Position numbers and translations under genes: made by a program
In this document: one piece after another, positions 35,837-45,900 of the stretch
Numbering within the stretch: the stretch's first letter is position 1
Layout of the letters: every line of letters begins with the position of its first letter
Notes under the pieces: generated by a model
The model's input: the letters and a program-made list of their open reading frames with translations, nothing else
The model's database searches: none
Told to the model about the DNA's origin: nothing
NCBI RefSeq assembly: GCF_021432385.1
Contig: NZ_JAEACT010000002.1
Span: 434,001-498,000 of the forward strand
Reading direction: 5' to 3'
DNA: 64,000 nt
Source: Clostridium hydrogenum
GTDB taxonomy: Bacteria; Bacillota; Clostridia; Clostridiales; Clostridiaceae

Positions 35837-37101
35837 ATAGAGGTATTTCCTTTCACCGAAATATTCACAAATGGCTGCTTAAGTCTTATAATATAGTCTC
35901 TGTTATTGTTTGCCACCTTACCTTTTAGTTCACCAATCCCCTGAATAGATATACCATCCTCGATTATTTTTGGCATATTTTGAACAAAAAACTCAACACT
36001 TGTAGCATTAAACGGATTCTCCTCATACGTTGTAACAACTTTGTTTTCTATAAAGTACTTATTATTTAAACCAACAAAATGCTTGTGAAGTAATTTGCCA
36101 TCTAAACTAGTAATATTCATTGGATCAAAACAGCTTATATCAAATTGTCCTTCTAAAACTATATGAAATCCACCATTGATATAAAACGCCTTTAAATCCT
36201 TTTCCCTCAAATCATTGTAATTTGTAATAATACAATTTACATATGCATTTATCTCTGGTTTAACTTCCTTAGGAGTCCATTTCACATGCTTTTTTAGATA
36301 ATCATACAAATACAATCCTGACCTAGTATAATCTGCCTGCCAATTTTCACAAATATCATCCAATATGAAAGCTATAAATACTCCTGAAAGGTAACAAGAA
36401 TCTCTAAACTTTGCTATTTCATTATTTTCAATAAGCTCCTTACCATATTTTGCAATTAGATATTTACAAGGTAGCTTAGTTTCATTTTGCAGTGCTTTAT
36501 ATTCAACATAAGTTGCAGTACCTTCTATAGATTCAATTCCATATTCATACTTTATATTCTTACCTGTAATGGTCTCCCTATGTTCTCTTATATTAATAAA
36601 CTCATTTATATATTCTAGTTTCTTATTTTCATCTTCTTCAAATGCCGCTTTAAGCAAGTACTCTCTTTCTTTTATTCTTAAAGCTAAAGACTCATTATTA
36701 AAATTATACATAAACTTTATGGCTTCATTTGCAAATCTCTTATCATCCATTTCCATTTGATACCCATGAAACATTTCATGAACCATTCCAGCATACAACT
36801 CATCTATATCTATCATTTCATTTAAAGTATCAAGATCCCATATGCCCACATACTGACCATTTAACTTAATAACAGTGTTTGCATTAAAATCCTTTGTGCG
36901 TTTTCCAATAGCAATACCATCTTCAATATAATAATCCTTAGGCAATTCATCAAAATTAGTCAAATACACTTCAAATTTATTATATATGGCTATTGGCAAA
37001 CTATTAAAACCTTCCCAATAGTAATTAAAGTTATTATTGCTAAGCTTATTCTTAAGTTTTAATATGATTTCTTTCTTATCGCTTTTATTCACTATATTCA
37101 T
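35833..37101 (-). CDS. Putative HExxH metallopeptidase-like protein
   Basis: About 422 aa, no recognised family. The motif VHEMFHGYQMEMDD near residue 108 fits HExxH zinc peptidases, and EGTATYVEYKAL about 85 residues later could give the third ligand Glu. There is no signal peptide, so it is cytoplasmic. The C-terminal third is beta-rich. It is coupled by 4-nt overlap to the radical SAM gene. The start is uncertain: ATG 37110 touches the AGGAAG site, so ATG 37101 was chosen. Confidence 0.65.
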   Translation of the reverse strand: MNIVNKSDKKEIILKLKNKLSNNNFNYYWEGFNSLPIAIYNKFEVYLTNFDELPKDYYIEDGIAIGKRTKDFNANTVIKLNGQYVGIWDLDTLNEMIDIDELYAGMVHEMFHGYQMEMDDKRFANEAIKFMYNFNNESLALRIKEREYLLKAAFEEDENKKLEYINEFINIREHRETITGKNIKYEYGIESIEGTATYVEYKALQNETKLPCKYLIAKYGKELIENNEIAKFRDSCYLSGVFIAFILDDICENWQADYTRSGLYLYDYLKKHVKWTPKEVKPEINAYVNCIITNYNDLREKDLKAFYINGGFHIVLEGQFDISCFDPMNITSLDGKLLHKHFVGLNNKYFIENKVVTTYEENPFNATSVEFFVQNMPKIIEDGISIQGIGELKGKVANNNRDYIIRLKQPFVNISVKGNTSI

Positions 37102-37169
37102 ATCTATCATACTTCCTTAACGCGGTATTTAAAAATATACCATCTAAATATAAAAATCATAAATATCAA

Positions 37170-37285
37170 ACAAATGTACTCTGATAAATTACAATTTAAT
37201 GCAGTTGATAGTTGATAGTGGATAAATTGTAATTTATCAGTATAAACTTGATATTTGCAGTTTCAATGTTTTAGGTAGTATATCT
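37170..37285. repeat. Outer inverted repeat with a GTTGATAG core, plus family C fragment
   Basis: GATAAATTACAATTTA and TAAATTGTAATTTATC flank a short quasi-tandem GTTGATAGTTGATAGTGG. The same outer arms flank repeat A at 7415-7655 and 19895-20135. Next to it, GTATAAACTTGATATTTGC and GTTTCAATG...TATATC resemble a family C short hairpin. Confidence 0.55.
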
Positions 37286-37290
37286 AAACT

Positions 37291-39072
37291 TTATATTTCT
37301 TTAGTTTGCTCCTTTAGCCATGTCTTTTCATCTTCAGTCAAATGAGGTGCAAGTTTCTCATAAACCATTTTATGATAATTATTTAACCACTGTTTTTCAT
37401 CTTCAGTTAACATTTCTACAACAATACCTTCTAAGTCTATAGGACAAAATGTTAATGTTTCAAACTCCATAAATTGACCAAATTCTGTTTTTTCCGCTTT
37501 TGTAACAATGAGCATATTTTCAGTTCTAATTCCGTGTTTTCCTTCTTTATAAATTCCAGGCTCATCTGTTACAATCATACCTTCTTCCAAAGTTACATCA
37601 TTACGATGGCTGCAACTTATTCTTTGAGGTCCTTCATGAACATTTAAGAAAAATCCAACACCATGACCTGTTCCACATTTATAATCTAAACCATATTTCC
37701 AAATAGGTTGTCTTGCTAGCACATCTATACTATAACCTGATATCCCATAAAGAAATTTTGCTGAATCTAGTGCTATGTTACTTTTTAAAACTAAAGTAAA
37801 ATCTCTTTTTTCTTCTTCAGTAAGTTTTCCCAAGACTATAGTTCTAGTGATATCTGTTGTTCCATTATAATATTGTCCACCAGAATCTACAAGTAAAAAG
37901 CCTTCATTTTTTAAGGTATACTGAGTTTTTTCAGTTGCACTATAATGCATCATTGCTGCATGTTCCTTATATCCTGCAATTGTACCAAAACTAAGTCCTA
38001 CACAAAGTTTCCCTTGTCTTCTTAGTTCTTCTAATTTATCTGATGCTGAAATTTCTGTTATATCTTCTTTTCCAACAGAAGTTTTTAACCATTTTAAGAA
38101 TTTAACCATTGCTACACCATCAGTAATTTGACAGTTCCTTAAATTTTCTATTTCAACTTTATTTTTTATCCCTTTAAGAATAGTAGTTATATTAGGTTCT
38201 TCTACTTTTTTTACCTCTGCACCAATAGCATTATATAAAGCTGCATTAGTAGTATTAGCATCAAGTAAAATAACTTTATCCTTTGAAATTTCACTTAATG
38301 CTTCTTTAACTTCACCGTATTCTCTAACTTCTACACTTTCAGCATTTAACTCAGCTTTAATTTCTGGTGTAACCTTATTTAAATCAATAAATAACTCCGT
38401 CTTAGCTTCTGTAACAATAACATTTGCTACTACAACTGGATTGTTTGCAACATCATTTCCTCTTATATTTAAAAGCCATGCAATATCATCTAATGAACTT
38501 AATAAATAGTAGTTTGCACCCTTAGCCTTCATTTCTTCTCTAACTTCATTTAATTTTTCTGTTCTAGATTTTCCAGCATATTTTACTTCATGAACAAAAA
38601 TTGAAGCTGAAGGTATGCTAGGTCTGTCTTCCCAAAGCTCACCAATTAAATCGTGTTCTATATTTAAGCTTAGTTTTTTATTGCTAAACTCTTTTTTCAT
38701 ATTTTTAACCGCTTCTGCTGAGAAAACACTTCCATCAAAACCAACAATGCTTTCTTCCTTTAAAATTTCAGTTATCCATGCAGTATACGTAGGGACCTCT
38801 GGTTCCCCCATTTTAAACAACTTAATTCCAGAACCCTCAAGCTGTTTTGCTGCCTGTATAAAATATCTACCATCTGTCCAAAGCCCAGCATCTTCTAAAG
38901 TAATAACCGCTGTACCGGCTGACCCTGTAAAACCTGATATCCATTGTCTACATTTATAGTGATCTGCCACATACTCACTTAAATGAGCATCAGAACTTGG
39001 AACTATATATGCATCTATTTTATTTTTTCTCATTAAAGTTCTTAATTTTTCAACTCTTTCTTTTATAGTCAT
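37291..39072 (-). CDS. pepP: Xaa-Pro aminopeptidase (M24B)
   Basis: 593 aa. Releases N-terminal residues that precede proline. Two creatinase-N-like domains precede the catalytic M24 domain. Metal ligands are visible: two Asp in LVDSGGQYYNGTTDITRT, His in GTGHGVGFFLNVHEGP, and Glu in TDEPGIYKEG and the late HGIRTENML. The 593-aa form matches the three-domain aminopeptidase P group. The start is ATG 39072, after GGAGGCG; the longer frame lacks a site. Confidence 0.93.
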   Translation of the reverse strand: MTIKERVEKLRTLMRKNKIDAYIVPSSDAHLSEYVADHYKCRQWISGFTGSAGTAVITLEDAGLWTDGRYFIQAAKQLEGSGIKLFKMGEPEVPTYTAWITEILKEESIVGFDGSVFSAEAVKNMKKEFSNKKLSLNIEHDLIGELWEDRPSIPSASIFVHEVKYAGKSRTEKLNEVREEMKAKGANYYLLSSLDDIAWLLNIRGNDVANNPVVVANVIVTEAKTELFIDLNKVTPEIKAELNAESVEVREYGEVKEALSEISKDKVILLDANTTNAALYNAIGAEVKKVEEPNITTILKGIKNKVEIENLRNCQITDGVAMVKFLKWLKTSVGKEDITEISASDKLEELRRQGKLCVGLSFGTIAGYKEHAAMMHYSATEKTQYTLKNEGFLLVDSGGQYYNGTTDITRTIVLGKLTEEEKRDFTLVLKSNIALDSAKFLYGISGYSIDVLARQPIWKYGLDYKCGTGHGVGFFLNVHEGPQRISCSHRNDVTLEEGMIVTDEPGIYKEGKHGIRTENMLIVTKAEKTEFGQFMEFETLTFCPIDLEGIVVEMLTEDEKQWLNNYHKMVYEKLAPHLTEDEKTWLKEQTKEI

Positions 39073-39183
39073 GTAAAACGCCTCCATTCTACCTTCCATT
39101 ATACATCTTTTGTCATAATATTTCGCTATTTATGCTATAATTAAATAAGTATTTTATAAAATATTACTTGGGAGGTATTTATT

Positions 39184-39255
39184 ATGAAAATGAAGCTAAA
39201 AACACTCTGTGCAAAGTCTGTAGATATGACTTATGGCGACATTTGCACAGAGTAA
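39184..39255 (+). CDS. 23-aa small ORF in the CD3324 leader
   Basis: TTGGGAGG lies 8 nt before ATG 39184; the ORF encodes MKMKLKTLCAKSVDMTYGDI plus CTE and stops at TAA. Its codons include both arms of hairpin 39204-39253. It may be a regulatory leader peptide or a true small protein with two Cys. No family is recognised. Confidence 0.5.
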   Translation: MKMKLKTLCAKSVDMTYGDICTE

Positions 39256-39288
39256 AAATTCGTCGCCGCATATATGTACAGGCTTTGT
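39204..39288 (+). promoter_or_regulatory. Mutually exclusive hairpins before the CD3324-like gene
   Basis: Hairpin 1 is a perfect 12-bp stem ACTCTGTGCAAA (39204-39215) / TTTGCACAGAGT (39242-39253). Hairpin 2 pairs CAAAGTCTGTA (39212-39222) and GGCGAC (39235-39240) with GTCGCC (39262-39267) and TACAGGCTTTG (39277-39287). They share bases 39212-39215 and hairpin 1 occupies the loop of hairpin 2. Confidence 0.55.
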
Positions 39289-39325
39289 TTCCTTAATTAG
39301 AAATATTCTTAAGGAGCTGAGTCTT

Positions 39326-39595
39326 GTGAGATATGTAAAAGCCGAAACTATTTTACCAGCCGAACTGGTTAAAGAAATTCAAAAATATATTCAAGGTGGG
39401 TACGTATATATTCCATCTGAACCACAAAAACGAAAAAAGTGGGGAGAAAATTCCGGAAACAGAGCATATATTTTAAACAGAAATAAAACTATACGTAATA
39501 AATATAAAGATGGCAATAGCATTGAAAACCTAGCCAGTGAATTTTTTCTTTCCGTTGAAAGTATTAAGAAAATTGTATACGTTAGATGCAAGTAA
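39326..39595 (+). CDS. CD3324-family protein
   Basis: 89 aa with GTG start after AAGGAG (9-nt spacing): begins MRYVKAETILPAELVKEIQK, then YIQGGYVYIP and a basic linker, ending with a helix-turn-helix-like segment (SIENLASEFFLSVESIKKI). Family members are short proteins of clostridia with unknown role, possibly DNA binding. A longer in-frame extension (from 39233) crosses the structured leader and is not preferred. Confidence 0.78.
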   Translation: MRYVKAETILPAELVKEIQKYIQGGYVYIPSEPQKRKKWGENSGNRAYILNRNKTIRNKYKDGNSIENLASEFFLSVESIKKIVYVRCK

Positions 39596-39622
39596 TATAA
39601 ATAGTTTATCAAACCATTAAAC

Positions 39623-39818
39623 CAGAGTAGAGATGACTGTTAAGGATGATTTACCTTTCCTTACATCAGGTAAATCTTAAACTTATATGTTGTCAGCTTT
39701 GCTGAACAACATTGATAATATAGCGATTGCGTAAGCAATCAAAAAATAAGTTATAAGATTTTCTGTAGCAAGGCGGAAGAAAATCATCATTCACTGTACT
39801 CTGTCAGTTGTACTCTGG
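39623..39818. repeat. Palindromic repeat A, copy 6
   Basis: Left tip shortened to CAGAGTAGAGATGACTG, right tip CACTGTACTCTGTCAGTTG. Internal hairpins GATTTACC/GGTAAATC, TTGTCAGCTTTGCTGAACAA and GATTGCGTAAGCAATC are intact. It lies between the CD3324 gene and the lanthipeptide immunity genes. The rest of the 425-bp gap is AT-rich and likely carries their promoter. Confidence 0.85.
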
Positions 39819-40020
39819 ATAATGATTCGCATTTTTTAATATTTGTTTATAAAATAATTTTTGTGCGACAGCCCCTTTTCTGGAGCTTTGCAAAATGTAT
39901 AGGATTCAATGTAATTTTATGTATTCTATGGTATAATAATTAATATAACCAATTATATTCATTAATTGTTAATTAATATTTTAAAACTCTATTCTATTTA
40001 AAAAGGAAGAAGGTATAAGT

Positions 40021-40761
40021 ATGATAAGTGAAATTTTATCAGTAAAAAATTTAACTAAACGCTTAGGTAAAAGAACAGTTATAGATAATATAACCTTCCA
40101 TGTAAACGTTGGCGATATTTGTGGCTTCATAGGACCCAATGGTGCTGGAAAAACCACTACGTTGCGTCTTCTAACTGGACTTATTTCTCCAACCTCAGGA
40201 AGCATTATATTAAATGATGCTGATGTAACAAAAGATAGGGAAACAGCTTTAAAACATTTGGGGGCAATAGTTGAAAATCCAATATTTTTTGAATATTTAA
40301 CTGGGGAAAAAGCACTTTTCAATTTAGCAATGTTAAATAATGAAATGGATAATGCTCAAAGAAAGGAAAGAGTTAAAGAAGTAATCAAAATTGTAGGACT
40401 TTCTGGAAGAGAAAAAGATAAAATAAATACGTACTCATTAGGAATGAAGCAGAGACTTGGTATAGCACAAGCTTTACTTAATAATCCCAAAATAATATTT
40501 TTAGACGAGCCTCTTAACGGATTGGATCCACTAGGAATAATTGAATTAAGAAATTTAATTCTAAAGCTTAACAAAGAAAAAAATATAACCTTTTTTATTT
40601 CAAGTCACTTTTTAGGCGAGTTAGAAAAGGTTTGCAATAATCTAGTAATAATAAAAGAAGGAAAATTAGTTTGGAGTGGTGCAACCAAGGAGCTGCTTAG
40701 TAAACTCGATGATACGGGCAGTTTAGAGGATGTTTTTGTGCAGTTAATGACTGCTAATTAA
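40021..40761 (+). CDS. ABC transporter ATP-binding protein, lantibiotic immunity (LanF-like)
   Basis: 246 aa. Walker A IGPNGAGKTTTLRLL, signature YSLGMKQRLGIAQAL, Walker B IIFLDEPLNGLDPLG. It resembles the BcrA/LanF group that powers removal of bacteriocins from the membrane. It is followed at once by two ABC-2 permeases and then by lanA, which supports self-immunity. AAAGGAAGAAGG precedes the ATG. Confidence 0.87.
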   Translation: MISEILSVKNLTKRLGKRTVIDNITFHVNVGDICGFIGPNGAGKTTTLRLLTGLISPTSGSIILNDADVTKDRETALKHLGAIVENPIFFEYLTGEKALFNLAMLNNEMDNAQRKERVKEVIKIVGLSGREKDKINTYSLGMKQRLGIAQALLNNPKIIFLDEPLNGLDPLGIIELRNLILKLNKEKNITFFISSHFLGELEKVCNNLVIIKEGKLVWSGATKELLSKLDDTGSLEDVFVQLMTAN

Positions 40762-40781
40762 AAAGCATGGAGGTTTTTAAC

Positions 40782-41609
40782 ATGATTAATTTATTCAAAA
40801 GCGAATGGCAAAGATTATATATAAAGAAAACTACATGGATTTGTTTTATATCAATTCCCATTATACTAATAGCTCTTGTAAAGCATTACTTAAAAGTTAA
40901 TTCTGTTTTAAATGCCAGTAGCCCGGAATTTATGGAAAGTTATAAATTTCCTATAGTGGCTCTTCAAAATTATTCTATGTTATTATTTGATTTACTGTTC
41001 ATTATGCTAATTGTATTATGCGTAACGGACGAGTTTAGAAATGGCTCTATACGAATGGTACTTCTTAGGCCTATAAAAAAATTGCACTTATTCTACGCTA
41101 AATTTTTGGTATTACTTGCAACTTTATTTTTACTTTTAACAACTTACTTTTTACTAGCATATTTAATTGGATTTATTGCATTTCCAAGAACGTCAAATAT
41201 ATCACTTAATTATTTTAAGCATAGTTTACCTCAAAATCAAGTAATTATATATGCAATAAAAACTTATTTGATAGAATTGTTCACGTTAACATCTATGTGC
41301 TCCCTAATATTTTTTATAAGTACTATTAGTAAAACAATAACTATAGCTTTTGGAGCCAACCTAGGAATAATTGTAGTTGGCCTCATATTTTCACCAATTA
41401 TGGTTATATTTACACACAAGCATAATGCAAATTTAATTAAGTTACAATGGCTTATTTCAATTCCTAAGATACAAACGGATGGGATACAACTTATGCTTGC
41501 TCAAACTTCACATTTACTTTTATATGGTTTAGGTGTTTTATTTATTTATGCTATTTTATTTACAGCTTTAAACTATTTAATTTACAGCAAAAGTGATATT
41601 TTAATTTAG
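40782..41609 (+). CDS. ABC-2 permease, immunity (LanE-like)
   Basis: 275 aa with about six membrane segments and a cytoplasmic start (MINLFKSEWQRLYIKKTTW). The pattern DEFRNGSIRMVLLRP is typical of ABC-2 permeases (LanE/BcrB type). The start is ATG 40782 after GGAGG; a five-codon upstream extension includes the ribosome binding site. Pairs with the ATPase upstream and the permease downstream. Confidence 0.8.
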   Translation: MINLFKSEWQRLYIKKTTWICFISIPIILIALVKHYLKVNSVLNASSPEFMESYKFPIVALQNYSMLLFDLLFIMLIVLCVTDEFRNGSIRMVLLRPIKKLHLFYAKFLVLLATLFLLLTTYFLLAYLIGFIAFPRTSNISLNYFKHSLPQNQVIIYAIKTYLIELFTLTSMCSLIFFISTISKTITIAFGANLGIIVVGLIFSPIMVIFTHKHNANLIKLQWLISIPKIQTDGIQLMLAQTSHLLLYGLGVLFIYAILFTALNYLIYSKSDILI

Positions 41610-41620
41610 GAGGTATTGAT

Positions 41621-42397
41621 ATGAAAAATTTAATTGGAAGTGAATTATATAGAATGCTTCATAGTACAAAGACTATAGCTTTATTTATTATTACTATGTT
41701 AATTTTTGCAGCTGATAGTATGTTTATTCAGACTTATCATTTTGGATTCTATGATCCCAAACATAGCATTGCATTAAATGCCTTAAATTTTTCGCCCTTT
41801 ATACTAAGAGATACCGATTATTTTATGTTTATTATTTCTTGTCCTATAATGTTTTGTGATAGCTTAAATTATGAAAATACTTGTGGCGCTTATAGGTTAG
41901 TTATGATGCGTGGATATCATAAATCCAAGTATATATTAAGTAAAATTATAAGTTGTGCCATATTATTCTTTATATTAACAATTTTTATGTTTTTCTTAGG
42001 GGCTGCATTAGGTTTTGCATATGAATCGCCTATAAAAACCACTACTTTTTTTAGTGGCCAACATTTCAATAGTTTGCAGGCTTTAATTTATGATTTTAAA
42101 TTTTACCTAATAAATTATTTGCTTATTTTAATGCTGCTTGGTATATGTTCACTTATTAGTGTTCTATCACCTCAAGTCATTATATCCTATATTATAGTTT
42201 GTTTAATCTGGGTTATGCTATCACCACTTTCTAATTTATTTCTATCATCTTTTAATTTAGATATATTTGATACTAAGACAGCTTTTGATGTGTTGGACGG
42301 CAAAAATGCCGCATTTTGGATAATTGCTTTATTCATGACGATAGGACTTTTTGCTTTATCATCTTCAATATTTAAAAAGAAAGATTATCTTTACTAG
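41621..42397 (+). CDS. ABC-2 permease, immunity (LanG-like)
   Basis: 258 aa with about six membrane segments. The DSLNYENTCGAYRLVMMRG segment corresponds to the conserved loop of LanG/BcrB permeases. It lies 11 nt after the first permease with AGGAGG before the ATG. Third gene of the immunity transporter. Confidence 0.78.
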   Translation: MKNLIGSELYRMLHSTKTIALFIITMLIFAADSMFIQTYHFGFYDPKHSIALNALNFSPFILRDTDYFMFIISCPIMFCDSLNYENTCGAYRLVMMRGYHKSKYILSKIISCAILFFILTIFMFFLGAALGFAYESPIKTTTFFSGQHFNSLQALIYDFKFYLINYLLILMLLGICSLISVLSPQVIISYIIVCLIWVMLSPLSNLFLSSFNLDIFDTKTAFDVLDGKNAAFWIIALFMTIGLFALSSSIFKKKDYLY

Positions 42398-42456
42398 ATA
42401 TTGTGCAAATGTCACCAATAAATTTTTTACAAAATATTATTTTTTTGTAAAATACA

Positions 42457-42558
42457 TTGTTTTTTTGTGTATATGTTATATAATGTATATATTAAAGCTT
42501 TAATTTTATATTTTTAATTTGGACAAGCATGCTTATATTTATTTTTGTTAACGTTAAC
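42457..42558 (+). promoter_or_regulatory. lanA promoter and GTTAAC dyad
   Basis: TTGTTT (42457-42462), 16 nt, TATAAT (42479-42484). Further down, GTTAACGTTAAC (42547-42558) is a perfect 12-bp palindrome in the ~140-nt leader before lanA and could be an operator. No lanRK two-component genes are adjacent. Confidence 0.5.
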
Positions 42559-42629
42559 ATATATTTGTATTTATAAAGTGCACATCACATGTGTTACTAA
42601 AATGCTTATTATAAAAAGGAGGCGTTATT

Positions 42630-42806
42630 ATGTCAAAACTAGATGATTTTGATTTAGATGTAAAGGTAAACAAAAATAAAAATGGGATTAAACCTAACAT
42701 AGCTACCAGCGCTTTTGCTTGCACACCAGGAAGCTGTTGGGGTTGTCCAGAAACTTCAACCTTTGCATCAGCTTGTTGCAATGTTTCAGACAATTGTGGT
42801 GACTAA
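42630..42806 (+). CDS. lanA: Class I lanthipeptide precursor
   Basis: 58-aa ORF, after AAAAGGAGG. The leader has the class I FxLD box as FDLDV (residues 7-11) and a basic middle. The core carries six Cys (31, 36, 39, 49, 50, 56) and nine Ser/Thr (26, 27, 32, 35, 42, 43, 44, 47, 53). SAFACTPGSCWGC allows a Ser27-Cys31 ring A and Thr32-Cys36 ring B; CTPGSCW is as in streptin, while nisin has CTPGC. The C-terminus is Gly-Asp, so no LanD-type decarboxylation. No usual PR/PQ cleavage site is present. It is directly followed by lanB, lanT, lanC. Confidence 0.9.
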   Translation: MSKLDDFDLDVKVNKNKNGIKPNIATSAFACTPGSCWGCPETSTFASACCNVSDNCGD

Positions 42807-42878
42807 GAGCAATATTAAAGCTCCAAAAAACATAGCTTTCTTAAAGCCTTATGGCTGAAGAAGTCACTTTAACTGCAA

Positions 42879-42938
42879 AATGTACTTGCTAGTAATAGTG
42901 AGTACATTTCCAATTAGATACATCTCAATGTATCTAAT
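42879..42938 (+). terminator. Hairpins between lanA and lanB
   Basis: AAATGTACT/AGTACATTT stem (42879-42910) and AGATACAT/ATGTATCT stem (42917-42938) with a short loop. Neither has a strong T-run. They probably lower lanB-T-C expression relative to the precursor or stabilise the lanA mRNA, as in other lantibiotic operons. Confidence 0.55.
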
Positions 42939-42977
42939 GTATTATTTTTAGTTATCGAATAAAAGGAGCGGTTTTTT

Positions 42978-45900
42978 ATGAATACAGATGATAGAATAAT
43001 AACAAAAAAATTATATAAACCATTAGATTTTTTTATGCTAAGGACACCTTTACTACCCATAAACTTATACAATAATATTTTTGACGGTAATTTAAATGAG
43101 AAAAATATTATAAATGAACTCATAAAACTTTCAAAAAACCCAATTATTAGAGAAAGTATTGCTGTGGCAAGCTTAGATTTATTATCCTCCTTAGATAAAC
43201 TAGAAGTATGTACCGATAAAAAAATAAAGGATCAAATAATTAGTTCCATACTAAAGTATTTTATAAGAATGACTACGAGAACAACTCCATTTGGGGAGTT
43301 TTCTGGAGTAACTTTAGGAAAATTTGCTGACAAAACTGAAGTAAGTTTAAAAGACATATATAAGTATACTAAAAGAGCACGTCCGGATATGGAGTGGATA
43401 TATAAATTAATAAATAGTTTAGAAAAAAACAAAAATATATTAAATAGCTTAACCATTTATTGGAACCCTATAGCCTCATTTGTCGGCTCTAGAGTCGAAA
43501 TACCATATTTAAGTGTTTACACTCAAGAATGTAACGATACTATCAACGAAGGTGACACAGCATCCATAAGAGCTTCAATTGTTGTAAAATACATAGCTAA
43601 AAATACACTACATGAAATTAAGTATATAGATCTAGTATCCTTACTAAAAAAAGAATACGATGGAATTAGTGAAGAAAAAATAACCAACTTATTAAAACAA
43701 TTATTCGAGAAAGAAATTCTCATAACAAATCTTAGGCCACCGCTTGATATAGTCTCTCCCTATGAGTATATAATGGACAAAATTAAAAATATAAAATTTG
43801 CAGAAAAAGAATTTTGCAGATTAAGAAAAATAGATGAAATGATAAAGGAATATAATATATTACCTATAGGCAAAGGTGAACTGAAATATATAGCTATAAT
43901 TAACGAAATGAAAGCTGTTGCAAAAAGCAAAAACTATTTACAAGTAGACTTAAGTCTAAACACACAAAACATATTATTAAATAAAAAAATAGCAAATGAA
44001 TTATCAAAAGCTTCAGAAATTATATGTAAAATATCTTCTAGTAGTAAAGAATCTCAAAATATACTAGAGTATAAAAACGATTTTATATCAAGATATGGAG
44101 AAGAAAGAGAAATACCTTTATTAGAATTATTGAATATTGATAGGGGAATTGGATTTCCAGCAGGATATACCATGCCAACTAATACCAAATCACTGCATGA
44201 AAAAGAAGACAGCAATAACTATAAAAAAATCAAACAGAAATTATTATATAAAATTATTAAAGCAATAAATACTAAGCAAACTTCTGTGTCAATAGCTTAT
44301 GAAGATGTAGATAGTATTGAAATTAAAGAATCTATATTTAAAAATATGCCTATATCCTTTGAAGTTTACGCACTAATAAAAAGTAAATCTAAAGATGATA
44401 TTGATAACGGAAATTATGAACTTTTTATAGCTCCCTGCATTGGATCTGATTCAGCCGGAAAAACTTTTGGAAGATTTACAGATATTTTAGATAATCAGAT
44501 TTATAAAAAGTTTGATAACATAAATAGTATCGAAAAAGAACAGATGTCGTCAAATAAAATTTTTGCTCAACTAATCTTTGCTCCCAATACCGGGTCAGTT
44601 GGAAACATTTGTTTATCACCTAATACAAGAGATTATGAAATAGTAATATCCACCTCCCATTCTGTTAATGAAAACAGCTTAATATCCATTAATGATTTAG
44701 TTGTAGGAATTAACAATAATAAATTATATCTAAAATCACGCTTATTAAATCAAGAAATAATAGTTACTACCAATAATATGTTTAATAGAAAAATGATGCC
44801 TAATATATGCAGGTTTTTATTAGATATTTCTGACGATAAAAAAACACCTTGGTTTCCATCAGATTTACTGTTTAACTTTACAGAAAAATTTCCATATGTT
44901 CCTGAAATCAAGCTTGATAAAATAGTTATTTCACCTCAAAGCTGGCAATTAAATGAATCAATATTAGGTGTAAAATTAAAAAATATTAAAGAAGAAGACT
45001 TTTTAACTGCCTTACCACTATGGAGAAAAGAATGGAATGTGCCTAAACTTGTTTATCAGGTAGAAGCTGATAATAGGCTTATGCTTAATTTAGAAAATAA
45101 AATTCATATAAAAGAATTATTAAATATATTAAAGAAAAAGAAAAACATTATATTAAAAGCTGTTGAATGTAATTTTAATGACTGTTTTGTTTATAGCAAA
45201 AGCGGAAAATATGTTTCTGAAATAGTAGTGCCTATAGTAAAGAATAATATAAAAACAAATAATAAAGAATTTAATTTTAGGGGCAAAGCTTCAAATCTAT
45301 CGGCACTAGATAATAGAAGGATATTTTTCCCAGGTTCTGAGTGGCTATTTTTAAAATTATACGGTAACTATTCTCGTGAAGATGAGCTAATAGGTTTTGA
45401 ATTTAATGAATTTACAAAAAAACTTATGGAAGAAAATTTAATTGATGAATTTTTCTTTATGAGATATAGGGATACTGATAATCACATTAGACTAAGATTT
45501 AAGGGGAAGCCAGAAATATTATATACTAAGGTTTTAAAAAGATTAAACAGATGGTTTGATACCTTAAAAGAAAATGGTTTGTTATCCAAAGTTGAAATAT
45601 CCACATATGAAAGAGAAATAGAGCGATATGGAGGTCTTAAATTAATAAATTATGCTGAAAAAGTTTTCTTTTATGATAGTAAAGCTGTTTCAACTATATT
45701 ATATTTAAAAGGAATACATAAATTAACTATGGATCTTGAAGAAATAGCAATTTGTAGCATTATAAGTTATTTAGAAGACTTCAATATTTCCTATATGAAT
45801 CAAATAGAACTTTTAAATCTTATAACTACTCAATCAAAATACAGGGAAGGTTTTAGAAAAAATAGGGACAAATATATGTTTATAGGGAATTCAAATAACA

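Noticed and set aside
39233..39325. N-terminal extension of the CD3324-like gene
   Set aside because: It runs through the structured leader; the GTG at 39326 has a proper ribosome binding site and matches the family start.
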